Below are positions 44,577 to 56,390 of a stretch of DNA of 64,000 nt, in pieces. The DNA lies in NCBI RefSeq assembly GCF_003590095.1, contig NC_039481.1, positions 10,757,895-10,821,894 on the forward strand, given 5' to 3'. Below the pieces are notes generated by a model that was given only the letters and a program-made list of their open reading frames with translations, was not told the DNA's origin and searched no databases. Numbering within the stretch: position 1 is the first letter of the stretch; each line of letters opens with the position of its first letter. This DNA comes from Trichoplusia ni (taxonomy: Eukaryota > Arthropoda > Insecta > Lepidoptera > Noctuidae). A program made the position numbers and the translations under genes.

Positions 44577-45821
44577 TTTTACAATTCAAGTCACATTTAT
44601 ACATAGGTCGCACAGGTAAGACATCAAAATGCAATAAAAAACCTATTTAATTGACGACCAATAAACATGAATGAAGAAATATCAGCGTTGGGGCTACCAC
44701 CAACACTCACCGCATAAGTAATTTAATTTTGCTGAAAGAAACGTCATAAAAGTAAAAATTACCCATAAACTAGAGTGGGCAAATTAACGTTTGGTTCAAG
44801 TAAAAGATGAAGAGAAAATCTCACGGATGCCAGATGGTGGGGTACAAAAGTGTTTATTAAAATCTGGCTAAGCAACTTGCTGGAACCTCCCAAATGCTGG
44901 CTGTTATCTTACATAGAAAATGAGAATATTTAGAATTGTCATGTATTTTGACATGGTAAGTTACGGTAATGATCACGATATTTGACTAAAGGCCTTTTTC
45001 TAATGCGAAGATCCTATTAAACTGCGATCAATTCATTTTTTTTGTGGATTTCATTTGTAAATACGCCCTAAGTAGGTACGATGGTCAATGATTATTTAAG
45101 GATAAACTTCACATTTTTATGTTACGAATTAATATCGTTTTCGAATCGTCTAAGTATTCTACACAATTAATTATAAAAATATGAATAATCATTTGTTTTC
45201 TGATGACTTGGACCATACTTTTTACTAGAAAGTTAATGTCACCGAATGTCATAATACCGACGTCTCATTTATGTCCTTCGTATTTCTGTTCGCGCCGTTT
45301 TATCGACATCATGTAGATCCCGCGCTCCCAGAATTAATGTTTGTGCTGCGTTCGATTTCAACTTTATTATATTCTACAAAATTGCTGATAGATCTTTTCC
45401 GATATATCGCTGCTTTCATCGTCGATTCGTCGTCATCGTCGTTTAAAATCGGGCCTGATGTTATTGTTGTTTCGTTCAGTATTTTTTTTTTAGATTTAGG
45501 CCAGACTTAAAAATGAAGAGATTTTAATTATGTTACGAGACTTGTTTTAAAGAACCTATACAATATACACGTAATTCAATTTGTTTCATAAAATGATTAT
45601 TTTCTCGTTTTTCAACATGATAAATATCAAGCAGCTAGTTATAACTCCATTTATTCCGACCTACTGCTGTGAATAAAAAAAAATAACTATTTTTTAATTT
45701 GGTAGAATAGAGTGTAAGTTTTCACATATTTAATTAATCTAAACGGAAATTTAATTCATCTCCACATTTCATTATAATTAGTTTTCTCTCCATCTAGAGA
45801 GCATTAGACTCAACAATGCTA

Positions 45822-45829
45822 TGACGTCA
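45822..45829. promoter_or_regulatory. TGACGTCA (CRE-type) motif near ATGGCGGC
   Basis: The full palindromic CRE word lies about 80 bases before AATATGGCGGCAC, which resembles a YY1/Pho-type ATGGCGGC site. Other TGACGTCA words are at 41847, 49676, 53753 and 60722. Function is not shown by the sequence. Confidence 0.3.
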
Positions 45830-46009
45830 CACTTGTCACTGCGGCCCTCACCCGTCTCGCTTGACATTATGAACTGTCAACGCAACAAGTACGAACTACT
45901 ATCGCAATATGGCGGCACATTGTTTAAATGGTAATTAAATATGATATCTGCATGCTGCCTTTACTTGACTTCTATGTTAAGATGATTCTTCTTTGAGACA
46001 GATCTGAAC

Positions 46010-46086
46010 TAGTATCTGACTTGAATGTTTGTCAAACCTCCTGCGTTACAAGGATTAAATTATTTAACTCAGGAGTCATTTTTTTA
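46010..46086 (+). mobile_element. SINE 3' fragment (family of 43583-43770)
   Basis: The stretch GACTTGAATGTTTGTCAAAC, followed by CTCAGGAGTC and a T run, aligns with the 3' body of the SINE at 43.6 kb. The tRNA-like head is missing, so the copy is 5'-truncated or decayed. Confidence 0.55.
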
Positions 46087-46519
46087 CTACTCTAGAACCA
46101 GTGGGCACGGATTGGACAAAGACGAGAACTGAAAATTACTCAGGTGAAGCTGATAGGCCTATAATTTGCTTGTTCTAGACACTCGGTACAAGGATTAAAA
46201 ACACTAGAAGTCTTCTTAAAAGAAAAGTACTAAATATTTACAGAATAGACAATAGTGTTACATAAATTCAGTCAAAGCTATCAAGGTCGCTAGAATGTCG
46301 CACTGCTTATCGCTCGTGCTTGCCTCTAGATAACGCAAAAGAAGTTTATGTCAGACGATTTAGATTTAACAGAAACGTTAAATTTTACTTTATTACCTTC
46401 CCGTGAATATGAGCTAGATGGAGAAATTGAAGATATATACTAAACGTTTAAGTATTGTTTGCTCATAAATAAACAGTATAGCACCAATCTGGTTGTAGCA
46501 ATTGAGTAGAATAGTTACA

Positions 46520-46602
46520 ATAGCGGCACCCAGCGCAGCAGAGCAGCATGCTGGCGGCCATGTCGGCGAATCGTTTGTGCGGAACCAGGACTGTGTGTGT
46601 TC
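46520..46602 (+). other. GC-rich islet, possible exon or promoter piece
   Basis: CGGCACCCAGCGCAGCAGAG, CAGCATGCTGGCGGCCATG, TCGGCGAATCG stands out in composition. Two forward frames are open across it, and one has an ATG at 46548 (MLAAMSANRLCGTRTVCV). There is no convincing donor or acceptor, so coding status is undecided. Confidence 0.2.
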
Positions 46603-46627
46603 GACACATGAAGAGTTATAAGTTCAT

Positions 46628-46720
46628 AATCATTATCATCAGCCCCTATTCGTCCAGCACTGGACATAGGTCTATCTTTAACTGCTCGCATCTCAGTGTA
46701 GGACGTCCTCAGGCATGATG
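46628..46720 (+). mobile_element. Interspersed repeat fragment 'CCAGCACTGGACATAGG'
   Basis: ATTATCATCAGCCCCTATTC, then GTCCAGCACTGGACATAGG, is the head of another short repeat common in Lepidoptera. Only about 90 bases can be followed before the match decays. Confidence 0.55.
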
Positions 46721-46815
46721 GAGTGTTACTCCACTTTACTTGGCGAAAAAGAAATACTATAGCAACAAACCTACTTCAAAGTGGCCTTCATCTTATAGAT
46801 CATGTTTTCGTGGCA

Positions 46816-46860
46816 TCAGTCGTGTCGATCGTGCCAGTCGTGGTAATCGTGTCGGTCGTA
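46816..46860 (+). repeat. 9-bp degenerate minisatellite, five copies
   Basis: Five consecutive 9-base units of the form NNNRTCGTG: TCAGTCGTG, TCGATCGTG, CCAGTCGTG, GTAATCGTG, TCGGTCGTA. The 76-codon open frame over it (Val/Ser-rich) is a consequence of the repeat. Confidence 0.8.
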
Positions 46861-49800
46861 CAAAGAGTATTTAACAACCACAGCAGAAATGAATTTCCCG
46901 GAGACATTAGGCCAAATCGCACATCTCAAGAGCAAGTAGATAAAGCAGTATAAAATATAATGCTTGTCGCAAATGTCGACTCACTTTAGATAAAATTCTG
47001 TGTCTTGTAGTACTAAAGTTTGGATATTCAACCTTATTACTTTACTTCTGTTATGTTACTTTTATGTTGTTTTAATTTTAATTTGACTGTAGAATTTAAA
47101 GGGTTTGGACTAAGTCAACTGAATTAAAGGAGCTTAAATTACTCCTAAGAGACTTTTTATGATGTAATTTATATTTTGCTTGAGCCACTAAAAGCCATGT
47201 AAAATGTGTGGAAAGCAATAATATGCACAAAGCAAAAAAGTCTCATTTAATGGAAAAGAAGAAAATTAGTTCTTTTTCTTGTTTGAATCAAAGTCAAAGG
47301 CAACTAAAATGCGGATAAGAATTAGATGCTGTTATAAAAAAATAGGACAGAAATCAGGCCAAAAATGAAGGCTTAATTTAAACTCTTAGTACAATCCAAG
47401 AAAAATGAATACAAAAAACTCGCCAAGATGAATATTAAGGGTAAAGAAATTTGTGTTCCGATCACGTTTTGCAACATGTTAATCTTTTTAAAGGAAATGA
47501 GAAAACTTGGGACTCTCTGTTCGTGTTTAAACGTAGCTAACGTTTTTGTAATGTTATTTGGACCTTCATTGTTATTTTTGTTGTTGTTATTACTAGACTT
47601 TTTTGTTTGTTTGTTGGGGTCGGATTTTTTGGGAAGATTTTTGCGGTTTCTTAACTGCGAAAAAGAAAAAAAATGGGTGAGTGAGATAAAGCTATTTAGG
47701 TTTTCTCTCTCGTCTTAATGTCTGGCGGTTTTTGTACTATCCTAATTGGAGTACTAACAGTTCTTGGGGATGCAAAATTATTTTTTCATAACACGCCCTT
47801 TAAAAATCCTTTCCTTCCATTTCGATATATGTCATGCCAGTAACATTGCTTTTCGATATCACGTTCAATTCAACGGCATTTTATCTTCTAAACCCCTTAA
47901 ACACAACAACAACATTATAAATACTGCTCTTGCATTGGTTAATTATACCCCATCTTTTTTTTTTTCTCTTTATTTTATTTAGGGACTTTTATACAAAGGT
48001 ACATGCCAGTCCCATCGGACCTTATAAAACATTATACAGTAAAGCGTAGTAACACAAACTTAATTAAACTATGAGCAGCCCTGGAGTTAGGAAATACCCC
48101 ATCTTAAGATCCATGTCTTCTAATTTCATTACCTACTACATTCCTTAAGATAATCATGGCGCTCTTGATTTACGCCATCCATACACGCCTCTCAGACACC
48201 ACAAAGCATCTGTCTGGTAACAAAATGCTGCGTGTAAGCACTTATTAAAGGCGGATTTATCACTGTCTTAGCGCTGGCTCAATTATCTGTAAGGCGGTTA
48301 AAACAATGATTATTTTGTAGATGGGACATTTTGGGTGACGGTTTGTGCCTAGTTCAATCAACGCAACGAATTGCGGTCTTCTGATATTTTGCCATAACAC
48401 CTATTTGTCAGCCTTCCGCATCCAATCCGAACCTGCTAACTTTTGTGCCTAGTTGGGAGTTTAAAAACATTTTTGTTTCCCTAAAATATATTTTGTCTGA
48501 ATCAGAAGAAGAAACAGGTGGTAAAAAATTGGCTGAATAAAAAGAACAAGTATTGGAAAAATGCTGGAGATTGCGAACCCTTCCTCTGCTTTCTGCCTTT
48601 GAGTCTAACAGCTTAGCCTTTAATGTAAGGGCCAGCTTCCAGTCAAGGAGCGACTGCTTATCTGAGTTGAATGGGCAACTCAATAGTACCTTAGTAAGAC
48701 TTTCTAGCTTTGAACTATCCGTAACGATTTTTGATATTACGCATTATGACTAAGATGGTCATCTATCCATGGACCGACAATTCCAAGTGGAGCTTAACCT
48801 ATCTTGCTTTAAGAATATGAGAGTTATATAATGTCCAATGTATTTCTTTCTTGTGCCTGTAAGAAATAATTCATAAATAATAAAGCCTATCAGATTGTAT
48901 CAAAAATTATGGCACAGCCTATCGAAGACATTAAACTCTTTAGTTTTTACGTCACGTCTGTAAGGACCCTCTTCTAAGGCATTACCATCTGCAGGCATTA
49001 ATCTAACTAAGTGTCAATTAAGTAGAAAATACGAGAGGCGCGAACGCCTATAAATATGGCCGTTGTGACCTTTGAAAAGTTTCAGCGATTTTGTGTAAGG
49101 CAAGTCCGATAAATATGTGCTTAATGAAGATCGAAGATTTGGGCTTAGATAGTGACAGAGGGAGTCTGGCTTGGATAGGTTAGTTTATTGAGAGGATTAG
49201 TTTCTTTTCGATAATTTGTTTGATATTCTGGAATTTATTATTTATTGAAAATTGATGATGAATACGTAATAGGTGTTGGAAATTAGAAGGTAATACCGGT
49301 ATGGAAAACCTGTGAATTTATAGTTAAGGCCCTCTTTTGGAGGATGTCATGAGCATAGTAATAACCGTGTATACTTACAATTGCAATTTTTGTATTTGGT
49401 ATATTCAGAGTCCTTTAATAAAATTAAAAAAAAAATATTGCAATATTTGTAAATAAGGATTACTTGCCATGTAGTTTAGGGGTTATTAGTAACCATATCA
49501 TAACGTTTTACACATGCATCATATTCTAATTCAATGGCGTTGTAAGTAAGTCTAAATACATCTTTAACTTTTCTTCCTTTCTTTTGATTATTTACTTAGT
49601 ATTTGTTTCCTTAGCAACCTTTTACGGCATGCCTATCCATCAGACAGCGCTTTTAAACAAATCCCTGCCACGCGATGACGTCACAGAGCCGCGTAAACAT
49701 GTTTTTGTCGGCATTATATAAGATTTATAATATTGTACTTCTGTAATGCTGAACTGTCAAACTTCGGACGATGATGTAAATGGTGTTGAAAAACTGTTTC

Positions 49801-50934
49801 GGCAACTTCTTCCGTAGTTATGATCGCCTGGTACTATTGGGCGTTTATGTTGACTATATTCAGTCCGCGGTTTTATTTTTCGATAAGTAATAATTACTAT
49901 CGTGACATTTTTTTTAATAAGTACCTTTTGTGATTAGTCATGAGAAAGAGAAAGAACTCTTTCTGACGTAGTCGTCTGTTTAATTGTTTCATATTTTCCA
50001 TGTTGATACACAATATTTCCCCTGCCTTTCATCAATGCCTTACAAGCATCCGACATCAAAAGTCTTTTCATATTTAAAATTAAATTTCCCTCGCACAAAT
50101 CCTCCAATTTCCCTCCGTATCGAAACCCATGCATTCCCATTTGAACACCATTTGACACCAATACAGTATTGTACTTGAATGCACGACAAATTGATAGAAA
50201 ACCGCTTTCAAAGTAACGCGAAGGAAATTCTCGTATGAAACGCGTTATTTGAAAAATTCCTTATATCTCTACGTATAAAGGGTCAAATCGTTTGTAAAAT
50301 CGCCGAGTTGTAGTCGCGTCGACAATTTAATTTTGGAAATAAAAGGTTGAGTTTGGAGTTTTGTGTGCGGGTAATGCAATTGTCATAAACAGCTCTCTTG
50401 CAAAATAAATGATTTCAATCTGTAATTTATTTTTAAGAACAAAAGTGCTGGACTTGTTTTTATTGCAGTATGTTTAATATCAATATTGCTGAAAAAAAAA
50501 TTCGAGTCCATCTTATTCACAGTGTAATTATTTAGATTTTATAGTCACCTAAGTCATGAAAAACGTTATCGCTAAACTACCTACAATATTTTTAAACCTT
50601 TTCAAGTACTCAAGTCTCGTATCTGGGTATTAAATTATAACAAGACAAGCATTTGTTCTTTATTTCCCCCGACGGAAAAAAAATACAATTAAAGCAATTT
50701 AATATTAACATTTGTCAAATTCAGCCAACTCTTACACTCGGGGAATACTTTCTAAACAACTCTGGTAATAAAATTTAGGCGTAGGATTACGCTCACGAAT
50801 TGTTATTTTGCGTTTTTAGTTTCGTACATTTTTTGAGAAAAAAAAGCATGTTTACTTTTCATAAATTAGGATGTACTTGAATTCTATAAAATACCCTTTT
50901 TGAACTGTAATGCTTATTTATTAATAATTTGTCA
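46861..50934. other. Non-coding stretch
   Basis: AT-rich with the TGACGTCA at 49676. The 96-codon frame at 47428-47718 has a hydrophobic Leu/Phe run near its middle, compatible with a chance T-rich reading. Confidence 0.45.
49676..49683. promoter_or_regulatory. TGACGTCA motif
   Basis: CGATGACGTCACAGAGCCGCG. No clear ATGGCGGC partner is nearby. A TATATAAG word follows about 40 bases on (GGCATTATATAAGAT), so a weak core-promoter arrangement is possible. Confidence 0.2.
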
Positions 50935-51065
50935 TACTTCTAGCGCACCAATAGCCCATCGCAGGTTCGATCCCCGCGTAGAAAAAGCATTTGTGTGAAC
51001 CACGAAAGTTTTTTTTTAAGTCTTTGTGTACTTGTGCATGACACTCAGATGTTTGCGATACAATG
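50935..51065 (+). mobile_element. Decayed SINE with B box (family of 43583-43770)
   Basis: The B box GCAGGTTCGATCCCCGC at 50961-50977 is followed by TTTGTGTGAACCACGAA and, after a T run, GTGCATGACACTCAGATG. The same order is seen in the body at 43.64-43.71 kb. The A box is not convincing. Confidence 0.55.
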
Positions 51066-51132
51066 ATAAAAAATATTTGGCTGGGATTTGTTTAAAAACA
51101 ATCCAACCAGAGGTTGATGACTATTTTACTGG

Positions 51133-51174
51133 AAGCTTAAAATAACATGGAATAGGCCATGTTATTTTAAGCTT
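51133..51174. repeat. Perfect 18-bp hairpin, 6-nt loop
   Basis: AAGCTTAAAATAACATGG (51133-51150) is the exact reverse complement of 51157-51174; the loop is AATAGG. It lies about 70 bases past a decayed SINE. Confidence 0.9.
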
Positions 51175-52287
51175 GTATGGAGATCGAAAAGGTTTTCAGT
51201 TTTTAGTTATATCTCGAAGACTGAAGCAAACAATTATTCAGCTTGGGAAAAGAGGTGTCCAGAAAAGCTGCCAATAGTTAACTTTTGTATTTGAAAGTTT
51301 TACAATTTCAACTTATAAATTGATTTCATTCCAATTCTATTTTAAGAACGATTCAAAAGGACCCTAAAATCTAATTTTCTTCAAAGTATAGAACGCGAAA
51401 TATTATCGTTAAGAAGTTGTGCTCAGTTTCAATTTTTCTGACGGTGTGTTGGCTGTCTCGTGGGAAATCAGAGCTCGGGGTCTCAGCACTGTCTCTCTTA
51501 ATGCCGGCTTTTCATTAACCGAGATAAAAATTGAAAAAACATTGTTTTATTTGCAACAGTTAATGTTTCTTGAATCCGAAAATTTGTTGGTGAATGGGTT
51601 GGTACAAAATGATTATAAAGTCATTTTTAATTTTATACATAAAAAAAAACAGTTTTATGGTCAGACCGTGAACAAATGTAAGGGGCATTTTTATTTAAAT
51701 TGTATTACCCATTTATTGAGAAAATTAGCGATATACCATTAAGTACCATTTTACATATCACAAGAACGGGAAGAAGATGCTCGCATTCTAGAACTACACC
51801 CACCCAATTTTTTCTCATTGCCCTTTTCTATCTTTATCGTGTGTTTAGTGTAGCGCATTCTGATGTCAGGTGATAGCTATGTGCGAGCGGAAGTCTGGAA
51901 CCTGTGACCTGTCACTCGTGGTCCAATATTTATACCACTAACCTATTATTGCTATATAACTAATGGCAACGGGTATCAGAGACTTGAATTGGGTCGAGTT
52001 GAAAAAACGTTATCGTAACGTTAACGTGAATTATTTAACTAGAAATTTTCCCGGTTAAAATTACTAAAATAATCTCGCCTCCAAACTTAACTATTAGAAG
52101 CTTTTGTTCGTTGTTGTTCAATGAATTTTAATCATAACAACCTAATCCTTTAAAACTGCTGTTTATTTCTGTTTGCAGTTATTTGTTTATTATGAATTTA
52201 GGATAAGTCGGTGTATATAATCAATGTGCTTTACTATCATTAATCCTCTTTACAGAATAAACAATTTTGTTCCATATGTGCTTAAAA
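51175..52287. other. Non-coding stretch
   Basis: The 107-codon frame at 51419-51742 starts at GTG, shows no domain and lies in otherwise ordinary AT-rich DNA. Confidence 0.45.
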
Positions 52288-52420
52288 CCAGTCGAGTGTA
52301 TATCGGACTAGTGTCACTGAGGGTTCCGTACAAATAAACCAAATATTTTACCAGTTCATGGGATACATACAGCCTGAGATAGGATAGAAAGCAGAGCCTA
52401 AGTAATACATTTCCAGTTTT
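52288..52420 (+). repeat. Dispersed 'GACAG.CGGAC' repeat
   Basis: The head AACCAGTCGAGTGTATATCG, GACTAGTGTCACTGAGGGTT, CCGTACAAAT is followed by GGGATACATACAGCCTGAGA and a decayed core. Confidence 0.55.
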
Positions 52421-52583
52421 ATTGTTTGAGTGTGGAAACTATAAGTAAAATCCAAAAAAAAAATAACATTGGTTTACTATAAAAACGCAACAGCTAATAA
52501 ACATTTTTTTCTTGTCTGAAAAAATTAAATAGCTAAAATATTTGTTTTAGAAAAAGTTTATTTTTGAGCTAAAAGTGTTAAAA

Positions 52584-52672
52584 AATTTTAACGACTCAGA
52601 CAGGACTCGACCGGGCCAGGGTCACTGACCAAGACTTTTAATTCTTCATTGGATCGTGACCATTATACCATA
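52584..52672 (-). mobile_element. SINE fragment, third family (weak)
   Basis: The minus strand carries GGTCGAGTCCTGTCTGAGTC, matching the B-box segment of the elements at 44.5 and 63.66 kb, after a poorly conserved A-box region (AAGTCTTGGTCAGTGACC). Confidence 0.45.
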
Positions 52673-53454
52673 ACATTCATATTTTTTTTAAACCTTTCCC
52701 TTGTACCTCGAGATGCTACTTCATACAGTATAATTACCTCTTACTTCCACAATACCAACAGCCCCACAAAAAGATCTCATAGTAAACACCTAAACATAGT
52801 TTCTAAACTAAGTATTAATTTATTCCCACGCCGTCAGTCCTCGTTAAAAGTTTACACGTTACACATCCTTGAGTACTCGATCCGACCCCAATCAATTGGA
52901 CTGCTGTTGATGCTTGAGGCATTAAATTTTGATGAGGTTCACAAGCGGCTAATTAGTTTAATGTTAGGTCAGCGAGGATCAAAATAACAATATTTTGATG
53001 TGATTGTTATTGCCTTTATTTTGTGGAAGCTATGGACCAAAAAACTGTGGCCGGACTATTTTACGTTAGGTTTTAGAATGGGTCTCGTGAATTTATTAAG
53101 ATAAAATACTACCAAACCGTAAATTCTGGCTACAAATTACCTGTGTACTAAATTTTGTGCATTTCTGCACGTACTTTTTATCTGCTAAATTGAATATCGA
53201 AGGACGTCACTACTGCGTATTGTTTTTTGGAAATACTGATGACCAATATGGTGAGGCCCGAATCATATCAAATGAAATTTGTTTTCACTGCATGGTGCAT
53301 TTTTATTAATTTTTAGAATTTTCAAAACTCGTACAAAAAAGAGATAGAGAAGGTAGATATAAGTTTGACCGCTTTCCGCGTCAAAGAGTCAAGCGTAGGT
53401 TTTATATTGGTGGACTGATTTGAGTGCGGTTCTTTTATTTTTTAAATAACGTTT

Positions 53455-53545
53455 GTCCATTTGTTCTAGGTGGAAATTGAACCCACAACCTCCGGTATAG
53501 CAGTCAGGGCCACAAACCACTAGACCAGCTGCAAGCCAGTTGATA
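53455..53545 (-). mobile_element. tRNA-derived SINE fragment
   Basis: Read on the minus strand: A-box-like CTGGTCTAGTGGTTT, then a B box GGTTGTGGGTTCAATTTCC, then ACAAATGGACAAACG. The spacing fits a tRNA-like head. The body beyond the head is not recognisable. Confidence 0.6.
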
Positions 53546-53752
53546 TGTATATGACTTTGACCTATCTAATTCATGCATTTTTCATTTTCACATCAATTTT
53601 TTTACCTACCGTACTATCTGCAAGAACAATTCAAGTAGAAACTGTATACCACTAAACATTCATACGCCCACACTTTCATAGCACTACAGATAACAGAACC
53701 ACCGTGCCCACTTATCGCCATTATCGCGGTGCGAGCCGCCATCTTGTAAATG

Positions 53753-53760
53753 TGACGTCA
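53753..53760. promoter_or_regulatory. TGACGTCA (CRE-type) motif next to GCCGCCATCTTG
   Basis: Here the CRE word follows GCCGCCATCTTGTAAATG directly; the reverse complement is CAAGATGGCGGC, a textbook YY1/Pho-like site. The tight pairing makes this the best candidate regulatory site in the window. Confidence 0.35.
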
Positions 53761-55117
53761 CTTGTTGTTGCCTGTTCACGGCAATCGTGAAGTTTGTAAT
53801 GTTCGCTAATGTTTATTTCGCTTGTTTGATCGTCTAATGGTGGGGTTAATTAGGGCATTAAGGTATTGTACCGAACTACAGTTAGTTTTTATTTGTTTGT
53901 AAAGTAATTATAGTTTAGTAACTATGCCCTGTGGCTTCACTTGCATTACTTTTCTCTGTAGGTAAGTAACGTTGTTTATAATTATAACATATCATGAATT
54001 TAAGCTATCAATTCAGAAATTAAAACACCAGGTTTTTACTTTTACTACATTTACGTCAGGTTTCTAAATGGTGCATTTTCACATCATAAGCCATAACTCA
54101 AAAAAATGTTAAAGATAACATACTTAACTGTCATATCACATGAAAAATTTTATTAGCAAACAGCCTAGTGTTTCTATGAAAATTTTCAGAAAAACGGAAA
54201 ATGTAAACGTAAATCAATTAAGATTAGCCCTAAGTTTGATGAACAATATTAATCAGCACAAATTACTTACATTTGTCCAAGCGTTCGTTGACAACGGTTG
54301 CGCAAGACGTGTCAATTAACTTGACTGATTATTTTGTATCGATACTAATCGATTCATGTTAACACAGTTTGTATCATATAACTATGTCATAATAGAAAAT
54401 ATCATATTGTAGTTTAAGCTTCATTCAAGAACTACTAGTGTTATTAGGTTAAAATATTTTTTATAGTATTATTTTAGCTCATGCTAGGCTTAAAATACAG
54501 CTGACTATTGCTTTTGTAACCATATCAAAATATATTATTTTGAGTCTGTTAGAATAACTGCTGCATAGCTACCAAATTGGTTTAGGTCTCCCGCCAAACC
54601 TGTGAGTGAGCAATGTGCCGCAAGTTTGAAAGTTGCGTGAGACAAGCGTGAAGAGTGTCTTGTGTGAGGAGGCTTAAATTTTATTGGAATCCTACGCGAT
54701 ACGAGAATAAAATTCCACAATGACAGGTCGCAGCTTAAAAAATAACAAATTGTTATTGAACAACTCCAAAACTTAACAATGGAATTTGTACTTACAGCTG
54801 TTGTAACAATGATCTATTTTGCAAATCCAATACTTCTTGGACTGTTAGACGTAAATTGTTACATGCTCACTGCTCAGCACTCTGGGACAGTGGTTAATCC
54901 CGTGTACTAGAGAGTGATCGGACCACATTTTCGGCAGCTCTGTGAAGTACGGAAATCCTGAGAATTCTATTAAGAGCAATTGACGTTTAATCTTGATCAT
55001 TTCTATGAAAAGGGAACATAATATTGTTATATTATTTCATGAAAATTGACCTAAAAGCTAAAATTTGTCTAGTGTAGCTATAGCTGCTACAGCTGTAGAA
55101 GGCTCTTAAATCTTTTA
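53761..55117. other. Non-coding stretch
   Basis: A donor-type GTAAGTAAC follows TTTTCTCTGTAG at about 53949-53969 with no exon between them; nothing further recognised. Confidence 0.45.
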
Positions 55118-55385
55118 TAAATGAAACCGGTCAAGCGCGAGTAGGACAGTGGATTGGGTTGGGTTGAAAAATACATTTGCGGGTCAACCATATTATGGCA
55201 ACTAAAGTTCGAGTTTATTTTTTACTGTTAATTGTACTAAGACCAACAAGAATACATAAGCCGTGAAATTTTAAACAATAAAGCTATTACGGTTCATTGT
55301 ATACAACCTGGTGGTAGACGGACAGACAGATAGACAGAAAGCGGTGCCTCAATGAGACGGCCATGTCCGTTTTAACAAATTATTT
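55118..55385 (+). repeat. Dispersed 'GACAG.CGGAC' repeat, longest copy
   Basis: The head AATGAAACCGGTCAAGCGCG, AGTAGGAC and, about 180 bases on, ATACAACCTGGTGGTAGACG, GACAGACAGATAGACAG, GGTGCCTCAATGAGACGG. This copy shows that head and core pieces seen separately elsewhere belong to one element of about 270 bp. Confidence 0.6.
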
Positions 55386-55954
55386 GACGTAATAATGCGA
55401 TGCTCAACCCTTCGTTCTGTCTCGTAAAAGAAACGAAATACAGTGTAGCTTGAATATAAGTTTATAAGAAAACTTGAAAGTATTAGTTACGATGAGGACT
55501 TTTATAGTCTGAAGGTAGGAGATGAAATCACGTTACTTAGTCTTGTTTAAAATGAGGCATCGTAACAGATTCTCAGTAACTATATCCTGAAAACTCTGTT
55601 TTATTAAACGGTACAAATTACAAGAATCCGCGGATTGAAAGAGTAAAATTATTCTTTGAACATAATGAGGCATTCGAAAAAGAGTTCAAAAAATTTAAGA
55701 ATAAGGTTCCTTTTCACATCTTGGTATGGATACGTATTTGTACGTAATTTTTCTGTGATACACTTTTTTTCATTTAATATCAGTAGCATAAACTTTGAAC
55801 GTACTTCAAAACTTCATTATATTGCTTAAGTATGTTAACAGTAATTACATTGCATATACCTTTATTTTTCTTTTTTGATAACATACAAATTGCTTAAGAA
55901 GCACTTGGCCATTTTAGACAGATTATCTATACCTAAGATATTACATACCACTTG

Positions 55955-56185
55955 AAGACCTTTGACGAATGGTCGAGTGGCGTACGCACCGGTTTCAAGG
56001 TGTCGCTAGCTCTGAGGTCCCGGGTTCGATCCCCGGTCGGGTCAATGTAAAAATTCACATTCCACATTGTCTCGGGTCTGGGTGTTTGTGGTACCTTTGT
56101 TGTATCTGAATTCCATAACACAAGTGCTTTAGCAACTTACTTTGGGTTCAGAACAATGTATGTGATTTGTCCGCATTTATTATCA
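55955..56185 (+). mobile_element. tRNA-derived SINE, near full-length copy B
   Basis: Same family as the SINE at 6905-7128, in the opposite orientation. The A box is near 55970-55982 (GGTCGAGTGGCG) and the B box near 56022-56034 (GGGTTCGATCCCC). The body contains CTCGGGTCTGGGTGTTTG and ends in CCGCATTTATTATCATTT. The head is slightly altered (GACCTTTGACGAATGG in place of GACGACCTCCGTGG). This type of SINE is common in moths. Confidence 0.85.
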
Positions 56186-56280
56186 TTTATTATAGATTAA
56201 ATACTTAATTGGATGATGTAATGAGCTGTCAGTCTAGTGAGCCTACAACTAGATCAGCAGACAAGCATACATACCGAAGA

Positions 56281-56390
56281 TAATAGAATAGAATGGAAAA
56301 TAATATTCTTTATTGTAACGAAACGTAAAATTATAAATCTCGGTTACAAAATGTCATTTCCATGGCGAAGAACCGACAAGAAACTTTAGA
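56281..56390 (-). mobile_element. Probable LINE 3'-end remnant (minus strand)
   Basis: The minus strand reads AAGTTTCTTGTCGGTTCTTC and, about 60 bases on, TACAATAAAGAATATTATTT, then TCCATTCTATTCTATTA. An AATAAA followed by a simple repeat, after the 'TTTCTTGTCGGTTCTTC' phrase, is what many insect LINE 3' ends look like. It is 5'-truncated with no RT left. Confidence 0.4.

Larger units (their letters stand above)
43771..46009. other. Non-coding stretch
   Basis: Contains the SINE piece at 44504-44576 and the CRE-type word at 45822. The 79-codon frame at 45271-45510 is Ser/Asp-repeat-driven at (GTCGTC)n and not convincing. Confidence 0.45.

Noticed and set aside
52649..52987. 112-codon plus-strand frame
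   Set aside because: Begins at TTG just after a SINE fragment, no motif, low-complexity Ser/Ile/Leu composition.
54797..54870. Minus-strand exon candidate ending at a CAGCT|GTAAGTAC donor (LTVQEVLDLQNRSLLQQL)
   Set aside because: The only acceptor in a usable position (GCAGTGAG) has no pyrimidine tract. Such donor-plus-short-frame combinations are expected by chance in 64 kb.
55966..56045. A genuine tRNA gene
   Set aside because: It has A and B boxes, but it continues into a 3' body shared with a second copy on the other strand, and the cloverleaf stems are imperfect. It is a SINE head.
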